NCBI GenBank assembly: GCA_003649445.1
Contig: QMRV01000051.1
Coordinates: 1 to 14,868, forward strand
DNA: 14,868 nt
Direction of reading: 5' to 3'
From: Thermoprotei archaeon
GTDB taxonomy: Archaea; Thermoproteota; Thermoprotei; Thermofilales; B15-G2
This document shows, in pieces, positions 8,186 through 14,868 of the stretch. Every line of letters begins with the position of its first letter. Position 1 is the stretch's first letter. The notes beneath the pieces are model-generated. The model was not told the DNA's origin and did not search any database. It worked only from the letters and a program-made list of their open reading frames with translations. The translations under genes and the position numbers were made by a program.

Positions 8186-8357
8186 ACGTTCTTCACTTCA
8201 AAAACTATAATATGGTTTTTCAAGTTTTAAGCTTTAGTACTACAAGCGTTCACGCATTATCCCTTGTTCCTACATGGACAGATTTTACCTTTATTACGGG
8301 GAAAATTAATAAATAAAAGTCATAGTATTATAATATCAAAATTAGGCGGGTTAGATT
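8186..8357. promoter_or_regulatory. Divergent promoter region between the two surface-appendage operons
   Basis: No open reading frame is seen in these 172 bases. On the minus strand CATATTATAG (about 8205-8214) is a TATA-like box 24-26 bases from the pilin ATG at 8185. On the plus strand the A/T-rich GAAAATTAATAAATAAAAG (8301-8319) lies about 45 bases before ATG 8358, with a GGCGGG ribosome-binding-like motif at about 8346-8351. The middle of the region is the natural place for a shared regulator to bind, but I see no clear dyad there. Confidence 0.5.
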
Positions 8358-8924
8358 ATGGATAAGAGAATGAAAATCAAAATATCGCTAATAATAGTAG
8401 CGACGTTGGCATTACTATTAGTAAATGCTGCGGTATTCGCATACTATCCTGTAGCAGTAACCGTCACTGGTGTTCAGCCGGTAGTTTTCATAGCTGGAGA
8501 TAATGCTGGAGAACCGGATTTAGGCGATGGAAACACTATAGTTGTTACCCTAGGTGCAAACGGTGCATCGGCATCGATAACTGTGCATCCAACATATCAG
8601 ACAACATACTATAAGGATGTTTTGAGGCTTCAAAATCAGGATAGCGAGAAATCATATTATGTGGCGATAAGGGTAAATGACCCAGCCGAATTGGAAGGTG
8701 CTTCTACAGCAACACTACGAATATACGACTCCACAGGCAAGTTCATAGATGCAGTCGACTTAACAACTACAGGGACAACAGACTGGATTGCAGTGTTAAA
8801 CGCAGAGGACTATCTAAGATTCGACCTTAAATTCTACATTGAGGAGGGAACATCGCTGCCCAGTAGTGAAACCATAGGGTTCGAGGTAATTTATAGTTCA
8901 CAAAATGTAGAGTCAGCGCCTTAG
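8358..8924 (+). CDS. TasA/AbpA-like matrix fibre subunit
   Basis: A 188-residue exported protein. The N-terminus is a Sec signal peptide: basic MDKRMKIKIS, hydrophobic core about 9-24, and a cleavage site AVFA just before Tyr29. The mature part opens with a beta strand (YYPVAVTVTGVQPVVF) followed by IVVTLGANGASASITVHP, SEKSYYVAIRVNDPAELE, a middle RIYDSTGKFIDAVDLT, and a last strand pair LRFDLKFYIEEGTSLPSSE. There is no class III pilin signal. This matches the layout of the TasA/camelysin family and of AbpA, the subunit of archaeal bundling pili in Pyrobaculum calidifontis, which polymerise by donor-strand complementation using the mature N-terminus. The gene heads an operon with a paralogue and a signal peptidase I, the same grouping as tasA with sipW in Bacillus. 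The family call is inference from pattern and context. Confidence 0.65.
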   Translation: MDKRMKIKISLIIVATLALLLVNAAVFAYYPVAVTVTGVQPVVFIAGDNAGEPDLGDGNTIVVTLGANGASASITVHPTYQTTYYKDVLRLQNQDSEKSYYVAIRVNDPAELEGASTATLRIYDSTGKFIDAVDLTTTGTTDWIAVLNAEDYLRFDLKFYIEEGTSLPSSETIGFEVIYSSQNVESAP

Positions 8925-8933
8925 GTTTAAAAC

Positions 8934-10127
8934 ATGGCGTCGAAGATTAGGGATAAGACGATAACTGTTGTTTTTTCCTTAGCGCCTTTAATTTTCTTAC
9001 TCCTCTTTATAATTCCTACTTATGCCTCAGTTTACGTTTATACTCCTATATTAGCCTCTTTAAACCCTATAGCTCCGCCTGTATGGTTTAGCGATCCCGG
9101 GGAAGATCAAGTTACTGTGGTTTTGGGAGCAAATAGAACATCAGCCTCTGTTACGATTAAGGCTTTAACCACAAACCTAGAATTAACTTTTAACAGCGAC
9201 TTCTACATGGGACCTGATGGATGGTACTTTGTGCCTGGAACATACCTCACCAATGCTTATTGGTTACCAAGCTATCAAGAGGCATCAGGTGTGGTCGAAA
9301 TTTATGGTACAATCCCCGGGTTCAGAGCTGATGCTGCCGCATTGCTTCAAAACGTAACCATACCTTCAACCTCCTTAACGTCGTTAACTGAAAAAATAAT
9401 TTACTACTATCCACCTAGGCTCTTCTCCGGATGCCTTATTCTAGGCGGGCTCTATGATTGGGAGACAGGTTCATGGGCGTTTAGAGACGCTATTAGCTGC
9501 AATGAAAATGTATGGTCTGAAGCTATTTTCAACATAGACCCATCAGCTGTTGAACCTGGGAAAACTTACGGTCTAATAGCTGGGGTCATGCTATACAATA
9601 ACTTTATTCTTCCGCAAACATATTATGTGTACTATGATAAAGTTGAGTTGGTAGCTCAAACATTAAACCCCGCATATAGTGGTAACTGGCTCTTATGTTA
9701 TAGTAATGGAGGTAACTATAGAGGTAAGCTTATTATAAAAGATAGTTCGTTTTCAGGCAAAATAAATGCTACAATATGGCTTGTTTCATTTGAAGGCAGC
9801 GAATCATCACATATAGTAATTACGAATTCTCAGATAGTAATAGATGAAACATCTGAAATACTGTTCACACGGCCCCCATCAGGGTATAGCTCCCTCTATC
9901 TTAAAATAGATACTTCAGTAGAGCCTGGTAGTTCCGGTTTCTTAAGCCTTAAGTTTAAGTTTGAAACTGGAGGTGTAGAAGCAGAGTACCCATTAACATT
10001 GTTTATTCATGATCCAGAGAAGAGTAAAGAAGAGACAGTAAACGTGAAGTTTCATAGGAAAATACCTGTATGTAAAGTTAGGCTTGAAAATCTCTTATTA
10101 GGTTTAGGGGAAGTAGTTGAAAATTAA
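8934..10127 (+). CDS. Large TasA/AbpA-like paralogue with inserted beta domain (candidate minor or tip subunit)
   Basis: A 397-residue exported protein with a signal peptide (hydrophobic core about 11-29, cleavage near PTYA-S at 31/32). Its mature start parallels the previous gene: SVYVYTPILASLNPIAPPVW, then VTVVLGANRTSASVTIKA (60-77), against VVTLGANGASASITVHP. The end also parallels it: LYLKIDTSVEPGSSGFLSLK (321-340) against LRFDLKFYIEEGTSLPSSE. Between these lies an insert of about 160 residues (roughly 80-242), starting FNSDFYMGPDGWYFVPG and ending YYVYYDKVELVAQ, the usual outline of a carbohydrate-binding jelly roll. Four Cys are present. ATG 8934 follows the upstream stop by 9 bases, so it is in the same operon. 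The downstream signal peptidase gene starts inside its 3' end. I infer a minor subunit or adhesin of the same fibre; no exact family was recognised for the insert. Confidence 0.65.
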   Translation: MASKIRDKTITVVFSLAPLIFLLLFIIPTYASVYVYTPILASLNPIAPPVWFSDPGEDQVTVVLGANRTSASVTIKALTTNLELTFNSDFYMGPDGWYFVPGTYLTNAYWLPSYQEASGVVEIYGTIPGFRADAAALLQNVTIPSTSLTSLTEKIIYYYPPRLFSGCLILGGLYDWETGSWAFRDAISCNENVWSEAIFNIDPSAVEPGKTYGLIAGVMLYNNFILPQTYYVYYDKVELVAQTLNPAYSGNWLLCYSNGGNYRGKLIIKDSSFSGKINATIWLVSFEGSESSHIVITNSQIVIDETSEILFTRPPSGYSSLYLKIDTSVEPGSSGFLSLKFKFETGGVEAEYPLTLFIHDPEKSKEETVNVKFHRKIPVCKVRLENLLLGLGEVVEN

Positions 10128-11247
10128 AAGGAAGTATGTGCAAACTGCAGTTTATGCTATATTTATTTTACTTTTGATTATAGCAGGTTTGGGTAGAGTA
10201 GTTTCCCTACCCGTATTTCTGTTTATAGTTTCAGGAAAATCTATGCTGCCTACACTACATCCTGGCGATGTCGTTATAGCTATCAGGGGGCCATTCGGTA
10301 AAGGAGATATAATTGTTTGGTGTTCAACGCCAATATATTGTGTTGCACATAGGGTCCAGAAACTAGGTAATGGTTTTGTTATTACTAAAGGTGACGCTAA
10401 CCCTTTAGAGGATCCTCCAATACCTACGAGTATGGTTATGTACAAAGTTATAGGTAAAATACCAAATTATTTGTGGCTAACCCCTTTGCTATCTCTTCTA
10501 ATTTATCTAAGCTACAAGAGAATATATGCCATATTTATATTGAAACCTAAGGTAGTGAAGAAAGAAAAAGTGCTCAGGTTAACAACCACCGTTATTGCAC
10601 TATTTATTTTATTTAATGTTTCGGCGCTTTTACTTACACCGCTACCAGCTGGCATAGCAAGGTATTATATTCCTAAACCTAACGTTGAACTTAAGACTAT
10701 AACGCCTATAGAATATGGGGTATTAATGGTCTACAATATTAGATTTACTAGAATAGTAAATGTAAATAAGTGCGTAACTTATCTACTAAATGAAACGTAT
10801 TATTGCACTTATTGGAAAATAAGAAACAATACATTAAGTCTCCGCATTCCCGAAGAAGCGTATCAATATGCTTACCTGAAGGGAGCTAATCGCCTAAGCA
10901 TTATGGTCAACGTTTCCTTAGAGAATGGGTGGTTTACAGGTAATTATACAATACCTTTAACATGGAGGAAACTTGAAATTAGTTTAAATAGAACACTTAT
11001 TGAAGTATCTAATTCAAACCCTATACCCTTCAACATGTCCGTCAGAATATTGTACATAAACTACAGTAGTACTGGTAAGCCTAAACTCGTTATGGTTCAG
11101 AACTTAGGTTCAATAATTATAAAACCGTACTCTACATGGTCTTATGCTGTCACAGAAAAATCTGCCTATGCTTACGTTGAACTGGAATATGTGTTTAGAG
11201 GTGAGAAAGTTTTTGAGAGAAAGAAAATTGTTTTCGAAAAAGTCTAA
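10117..11247 (+). CDS. SipW-like signal peptidase I with extracytoplasmic beta extension
   Basis: Signal peptidase I (S26B, archaeal/ER/SipW type) removes Sec signal peptides on the outer face of the membrane. An N-terminal membrane helix (about 9-36) precedes SGKSMLPTLHPGDVV with nucleophile Ser42. CVAHRV gives His78, replacing the bacterial Lys, and TKGDAN gives Asp93. The catalytic part ends near 112, followed by two more membrane helices (about 115-136 and 153-174). Unusually, about 200 residues follow outside the membrane (175-376), beta-rich and with several N-glycosylation sequons, ending in a strand pair YVELEYVFRGEKVFERKK. TTG 10117 is chosen for the GGGG motif at 10107-10110; GTG 10138 is the alternative. 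It overlaps the previous gene by 11 bases. Context suggests a peptidase dedicated to the two fibre subunits; the extension may hold or cap them. Confidence 0.85.
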   Translation: MKIKRKYVQTAVYAIFILLLIIAGLGRVVSLPVFLFIVSGKSMLPTLHPGDVVIAIRGPFGKGDIIVWCSTPIYCVAHRVQKLGNGFVITKGDANPLEDPPIPTSMVMYKVIGKIPNYLWLTPLLSLLIYLSYKRIYAIFILKPKVVKKEKVLRLTTTVIALFILFNVSALLLTPLPAGIARYYIPKPNVELKTITPIEYGVLMVYNIRFTRIVNVNKCVTYLLNETYYCTYWKIRNNTLSLRIPEEAYQYAYLKGANRLSIMVNVSLENGWFTGNYTIPLTWRKLEISLNRTLIEVSNSNPIPFNMSVRILYINYSSTGKPKLVMVQNLGSIIIKPYSTWSYAVTEKSAYAYVELEYVFRGEKVFERKKIVFEKV

Positions 11248-11800
11248 GAGACTTACATTACTTGCATCTCTCGTAGGATTAATAGCAGGTTTTCTCTCGT
11301 TTTTAGCTACGATACTGCCTGCATATGAGGTATCGGGAGTTATACGCGGTATTTTTGCTCTTAGCTGGTATTATGTTGTTGCTTTCAACAACAGAATTTT
11401 CCTGAACGTGCTAGATACCATTTCATTCTTAACCGTTATAGTCAACGTTGCAAACTTTTTCGTAATTGCTTCCTCAATACTTGCAATAGTGCTTACTCTA
11501 AAAGGGAAAGAAAATGGGCTGATATTTGAACTGCTTTTCTCCTCATCACTTGTCTATATAATGTATTCGGGTCTTCTTTTAGGGATATTTAGGGTTATGA
11601 GTAGGGAAGTACTATCGTTAGCTGGGGTTTATAGTGAGGTTACAAGTGCTGGACTACTATTTAGTGGTAGAGCACATATACATGAGACCTTGTTTTCTAA
11701 GATACTTTTCCCTATAATACCATTACCATTAATAGTTGGTTTTACCTACCTAACCTTATCTTCAATATTAATGATTCGATACTTAAAGTTTAGTTCATAG
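11213..11800 (+). CDS. Four-helix integral membrane protein of the fibre operon
   Basis: About 195 residues with a basic start (RERKLFSKKSKR) and four predicted membrane segments: LTLLASLVGLIAGFLSFLAT, a long stretch around SFLTVIVNVANFFVIASSIL, LIFELLFSSSLVYIMYSGLL, and a last one around IPLPLIVGFTYLTLSSILM. No catalytic motif or known family was recognised. TTG 11213 is chosen because GAGGTGA at 11198-11204 lies 8 bases before it; TTG 11228 is possible, while earlier in-frame starts are embedded in the peptidase gene. It overlaps the peptidase gene by about 35 bases, so translation is likely coupled and a shared function with the fibre system is likely. It could be a membrane platform or partner of the peptidase, but that is only inference from position. 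Confidence 0.65.
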   Translation: MRERKLFSKKSKRLTLLASLVGLIAGFLSFLATILPAYEVSGVIRGIFALSWYYVVAFNNRIFLNVLDTISFLTVIVNVANFFVIASSILAIVLTLKGKENGLIFELLFSSSLVYIMYSGLLLGIFRVMSREVLSLAGVYSEVTSAGLLFSGRAHIHETLFSKILFPIIPLPLIVGFTYLTLSSILMIRYLKFSS

Positions 11801-11824
11801 TTTAATGTAAAATTTAATGTAAAA
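11801..11824. repeat. Two perfect 12-base tandem copies between convergent genes
   Basis: TTTAATGTAAAA occurs twice in direct succession immediately after the stop codon of the membrane protein gene, in the 39-base gap before the convergent oxidoreductase gene. It is A/T-rich and may simply be part of a shared termination region; no hairpin with a T run is evident. Confidence 0.6.
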
Positions 11825-11839
11825 ATGGTTAATTATGTT

Positions 11840-13822
11840 TTAACTTTTAATATCCCATTTTATCCCTATTATTTCCTCTTCCTTCCATAGGAATCGCTGC
11901 CAGTATTCTTTGGCTGCTTCTATGCCCTCCTTTGACAGTTTCTCATACCATTTCTCTGCTCCATACTCTTTAGCTGCTAATGTGAAGTAGTCTATTACTC
12001 TTTTGCTTTCCCAGAATACCGGTTTATAACCTGCTTTCTTGTCGTATTCTACTATTTTCCTTAGAAGTTCTCTGTTATGTTCGTCCATGTTTACCTCTAT
12101 TCCATACGCTTCTTCTATTAATTTTGGAATTATCTTCTCGCCCCATCCTCTATGGAACCTGCATAAACCTCCTTCTTCAGAATATAGTTCCTTTATCGCT
12201 CTACCTAAGGCTTTAACTGCTAGGTCTTCGGGTTCTAAGAATATTCCATGATAGTATGTTAGATATTTCCCTATTATTGGTAATGGCATAATATTTCCGG
12301 GTCCCCAATACATTGCTGGTGTTAAGCTTCCATCAGGTCCGAACGGTACATAAACTGCTAAGTCTTCAAATAAGATGTTTTCTTTCTTAACGTTTTCTTC
12401 AAATATTTCATCTAATTTTTTAGCTGCTCTCCTTACGCCTTCACCGATAACTTCGTATATTTCTCCTTCACCAAATGCTAGTTTCCAAGCTATGGTTTTA
12501 ACTAGTTCTGCATTGTGTTGGGAAAGTTCTTTAACTTTGTTTAAATCAAAGTATAGTTTATGGTCGAAGTACGGTTTACTCTTTAACCCTAATTCTTCTG
12601 GAGGTATTAGGTTTCTGTGGATTGCCTCTAAAATCCATGAAACAGTGTTTCCAAATTCTATTGCATCATATCCCATAGCATCTACAATATCAACAACTTC
12701 TACGGCAACATCTAAGTCTAATATTCCAGCATTGGCTGTACTTGCACAATATGGTTCATAGTCTATCTTATATCCTTTATACATTTTCTTACAAACCGCA
12801 ACACACGGTTCATCGCATGTTCTCCAAAGCCTCTTAGCAATGGTCAACTTGTTAAACGGTTTAACATAAACCTCATTAATAACTTCTTTAAAGAACTTCC
12901 TCCTCTCCTTCTCATCCCAGTAAATGTATGACCAGTTAAACGTCGGGTTTAAGCCGTTATAATATGCATAGTTATTTCCAAAGGTACCTCCGGATTTCGT
13001 TTTGGGGTCGTATCTATACTTTACTGTAGCGTTCATTAGCACTGTGTTCATAGGGTTACCTAATAGTTTCTGAAATACATTGTTGAGTACTTTGAAGTTT
13101 GAAAGGTCTGTTTTAGGAAACTTGGGTTTTCTAATGTAATTTCCTCCATAAACTATAGCTGCAACCTTATGTGCTCTATAAAGTACAGATCCTGGCCCTC
13201 CTCTTGCAGAATACTCTACAGATTTTCCTTTGAAATTAAAGTCTCTTGAAGCATAGGATACTAGTGCACCATTTCTCGTATATACTGATGCAGGTCCTAC
13301 GGTTATTACTTTTACAGGTACTTTGCCGTAGAAGTCGCCATAATTATCTGCAATATAATGGGCTAATGCGAAAGCACCATAAGCCTCTTTGTATTTCTTA
13401 AAAATTTCCGTTAACTTTTCCTCTGTTAAATGTTCAAAATGAACCCTGATTTCTCCTGAAGGCTTAGATTTCATGAGAATTATTGTTGGCTCCTTAGCTT
13501 TACCCTCTATTGCAGCATAATCTACACCTAAGTATCTGAAAACATACGCTGCACCACCCATGCTTGAGAGGAAGAATCCTCCCCACAGAGGTGATCTAAA
13601 GGTAAATACTAGTCTCCTAGTTCCTGAGATTTCGCTCCAGCTTAGGAGACCTGCACCAAAACATAGCACATTATGCTCATCGAATATAGGGTACTGGTAA
13701 CTCCTGTATTTTTCAAGGTGACAGTATAGTCCCCAGCTTATTGGCCCCAATATTTCGTCTTTTGTTTCCTCAATATGAAATGTTTCTTTCGAAACATTAA
13801 TTATTAATGCTTTACCTACCAT
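11840..13822 (-). CDS. Tungsten-type aldehyde:ferredoxin oxidoreductase family protein
   Basis: AOR-family enzymes oxidise aldehydes to carboxylic acids and pass electrons to ferredoxin, using a bis-tungstopterin and one [4Fe-4S] cluster in the cytoplasm. About 660 residues is a little longer than the usual 600-620. Counted from ATG 13822: the N-terminal domain has SPLWGGFFLSSMGGAAY, the pterin-binding region has YSARGGPGSVLYRAHK (about 204-219), cluster Cys lie in RTCDEPCVAVCKK (336, 340, 344), and the distal Cys in GGLCRFHRGWGEKI (553). The first pair is spaced C-x3-C, whereas Pyrococcus AOR has C-x2-C-x3-C, so this is probably a separate subfamily with unknown substrate. ATG 13822 is chosen over TTG 13837 because AAGGTC lies 6 bases upstream and the TATA-like box at 13851-13861 puts the transcript start near 13831. 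It is divergent from the MBL-fold gene. No separate ferredoxin subunit is seen. Confidence 0.88.
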   Translation of the reverse strand: MVGKALIINVSKETFHIEETKDEILGPISWGLYCHLEKYRSYQYPIFDEHNVLCFGAGLLSWSEISGTRRLVFTFRSPLWGGFFLSSMGGAAYVFRYLGVDYAAIEGKAKEPTIILMKSKPSGEIRVHFEHLTEEKLTEIFKKYKEAYGAFALAHYIADNYGDFYGKVPVKVITVGPASVYTRNGALVSYASRDFNFKGKSVEYSARGGPGSVLYRAHKVAAIVYGGNYIRKPKFPKTDLSNFKVLNNVFQKLLGNPMNTVLMNATVKYRYDPKTKSGGTFGNNYAYYNGLNPTFNWSYIYWDEKERRKFFKEVINEVYVKPFNKLTIAKRLWRTCDEPCVAVCKKMYKGYKIDYEPYCASTANAGILDLDVAVEVVDIVDAMGYDAIEFGNTVSWILEAIHRNLIPPEELGLKSKPYFDHKLYFDLNKVKELSQHNAELVKTIAWKLAFGEGEIYEVIGEGVRRAAKKLDEIFEENVKKENILFEDLAVYVPFGPDGSLTPAMYWGPGNIMPLPIIGKYLTYYHGIFLEPEDLAVKALGRAIKELYSEEGGLCRFHRGWGEKIIPKLIEEAYGIEVNMDEHNRELLRKIVEYDKKAGYKPVFWESKRVIDYFTLAAKEYGAEKWYEKLSKEGIEAAKEYWQRFLWKEEEIIGIKWDIKS

Positions 13823-13850
13823 GGTGTTGACCTTCAAAACTTCTTTATGC

Positions 13851-13861
13851 TACTTTTATAG
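13851..13861 (-). promoter_or_regulatory. TATA box for the AOR-family gene
   Basis: CTATAAAAGTA on the minus strand is a good archaeal TATA match. Its centre is about 35 bases before ATG 13822, predicting a transcript start near 13831 and a very short leader that still includes the AAGGTC motif. Confidence 0.5.
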
Positions 13862-13898
13862 TGAGGCTTTATTATGTTTTTCCGAAAAAGACTAAGTA

Positions 13899-13910
13899 AG
13901 TTTAACTTTA
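13899..13910 (+). promoter_or_regulatory. TATA-like element for the MBL-fold gene
   Basis: AGTTTAACTTTA lies about 37 bases before ATG 13942, placing a predicted start site near 13930, just before the GGAG ribosome-binding motif at 13932-13935. It is a weaker match than the divergent box serving the oxidoreductase gene. Confidence 0.35.
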
Positions 13911-13941
13911 GGTTACCGTAGATACTTTAGTGGAGTCGTCT

Positions 13942-14802
13942 ATGATTGGTCGAAAAACTCTAATCTACTTTTTAACTACAATATTAATTCTGGCGTTAAT
14001 ATTGACATACATTACTCTTCTCAAAAAACCTACCGAAACTACAATGCAAGTAGAAGCAACCTATCCCCTTAAACCTATACCCTACGTTGAAATTTACGTG
14101 CTAAATGATAACTACGAGTATGATGATTTTCTTAGCGACTGGGGTGTTTCATTTCTCGTTAGAACACCTAACAACACTTTCCTATTTGACACCGGTCCAA
14201 GCGCTTACACCTTACTTTATAATGCTGAAAAATTGGGTCTAAATCTAAGTAATGTAGAATTCATAGTTATCTCTCATAGTCACGGAGACCATACAGGAGG
14301 CTTAGAGGGATTAGGATGGATGCTTAAAGGGAGGAAAGTTTACATACCTTCAGGTGCGGGTTATGGTTTATCTTCATGGATAGAGAATTTAGGTTTTGAA
14401 GTAGTTAAAGTTCATGAAACTACGGTTATTGCTTCAGGGATTGCTATTATTGGAGAATTGTATGGTCCACCTTGGGAACAAGCTCTCGCCATTTACGTTG
14501 AAAATAAAGGGCTTATTATACTTACTGGCTGTAGTCATCCAGGTGTTGAAAATATTGTTGAAAAAGCTACTAAAGAATTAAACATTAAACCGTACTTGGT
14601 GATTGGAGGTTTTCACCTAGCCGGAGCTTCAGAAAGCAGGATAAGAAACACTATAAGTAAGCTGCTGGCTTTAGGGGTTAAGAAGATATGTCCAATACAT
14701 TGTAGTGGAGATAGAATTAGAGAAATTCTAGCTAACAAATATCCTGAGGTTTATGGAGGTGGGCATGTAGGTTTAATATTGAAGATAGGTAAAGAAGAAT
14801 AG
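13942..14802 (+). CDS. Membrane-anchored MBL-fold metallohydrolase, dihydropterin-synthase-like group
   Basis: The protein has a single N-terminal membrane helix (about residues 6-27 from ATG 13942), then a metallo-beta-lactamase fold on the presumed outer side. Metal-binding motifs are complete: SHSHGDHTGGL (HxHxDH), GCSHPGV, GGFHLAG and a C-terminal PIHCSGDRIR. This set, with YGPPWEQALAIYVENKGLII, is typical of COG1237, the group annotated as 7,8-dihydropterin-6-yl-methyl-(ribofuranosyl)aminobenzene 5'-phosphate synthase; reactions of most members are untested. About 286 residues is normal length plus the anchor. ATG 13942 is preferred over GTG 13930 because GGAG at 13932-13935 is well placed for it. 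It is divergent from the pterin-dependent oxidoreductase, with 119 bases between the start codons. The membrane anchor is the odd feature, since a pterin enzyme would be expected in the cytoplasm. Confidence 0.8.
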   Translation: MIGRKTLIYFLTTILILALILTYITLLKKPTETTMQVEATYPLKPIPYVEIYVLNDNYEYDDFLSDWGVSFLVRTPNNTFLFDTGPSAYTLLYNAEKLGLNLSNVEFIVISHSHGDHTGGLEGLGWMLKGRKVYIPSGAGYGLSSWIENLGFEVVKVHETTVIASGIAIIGELYGPPWEQALAIYVENKGLIILTGCSHPGVENIVEKATKELNIKPYLVIGGFHLAGASESRIRNTISKLLALGVKKICPIHCSGDRIREILANKYPEVYGGGHVGLILKIGKEE

Positions 14803-14809
14803 GGTGAAG

Positions 14810-14868
14810 TTACGAAGTATATTCTTTAAGAGCTTCTTCTACAAGTTGCGCGTAAGCTAGCCCAGGCC
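14810..14868 (-). CDS. 3' end of an unidentified gene (partial)
   Basis: On the minus strand the frame entering from the right edge encodes PGLAYAQLVEEALKEYTS and stops with TAA at 14812-14810. The residues form a regular amphipathic helix, as at the end of many enzymes, and the position only 7 bases from the MBL-fold stop fits convergent gene ends. It is too short to assign a family. Confidence 0.5.
   Translation of the reverse strand, partial: PGLAYAQLVEEALKEYTS

Noticed and set aside
11801..11826. 12-base tandem repeat as a CRISPR or attachment-site remnant
   Set aside because: Only two adjacent copies with no spacer, A/T-rich, and no integrase or cas gene nearby.

Overview
The window looks like chromosome of a thermophilic archaeon, probably Thermoproteota (crenarchaeal). 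Reasons: an AT-rich sequence with dense, partly overlapping genes; Shine-Dalgarno motifs in front of internal genes and archaeal TATA-like boxes in front of first genes; GTG and TTG starts; a tungsten-type aldehyde:ferredoxin oxidoreductase; an archaeal-family AAA ATPase; class III (type IV pilin-like) signal peptides; and surface proteins rich in N-glycosylation sequons. I cannot name a species. No rRNA, tRNA, CRISPR array or insertion sequence was seen.

Layout. (1) 1-2115: the tail of an unknown gene, surE (+), and a convergent ATPase with a C-terminal winged helix (-). The ATPase is preceded by two tandem palindromes that could be operators. (2) 2180-4487 (-): two neighbouring damaged genes. 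One is a MetF-like methylenetetrahydrofolate reductase family gene that needs two +1 corrections. The other is an exported beta-propeller protein with an in-frame TAG after its signal peptide and a frameshift before its C-terminal membrane anchor. (3) 4594-8185 (-): a small type IV pilin-like protein overlapping a giant modular surface protein (pilin-like N-terminus, DUF2341-like domain, lectin-like beta repeats, kelch-like propeller). (4) 8358-11800 (+): a divergent four-gene operon with a TasA/AbpA-like matrix fibre subunit, a larger paralogue carrying an inserted beta domain, a SipW-like signal peptidase I with an unusual extracytoplasmic beta extension, and a four-helix membrane protein. 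(5) 11840-14868: an AOR-family tungstoenzyme (-), a divergent membrane-anchored metallo-beta-lactamase-fold enzyme of the dihydropterin-synthase-like group (+), and the tail of another gene (-).

The centre (about 4.6-11.8 kb) reads as one cell-surface/biofilm locus. It holds two differently assembled appendage systems back to back across a 172-bp intergenic region: a PibD-processed pilin/adhesin pair, and a Sec-exported donor-strand-type fibre with its own signal peptidase. The second resembles the Bacillus tapA-sipW-tasA logic and the archaeal bundling pili of Pyrobaculum. This is the most notable biology in the window. The cluster of disruptions in the two genes at 2.2-4.5 kb is the second point of interest.
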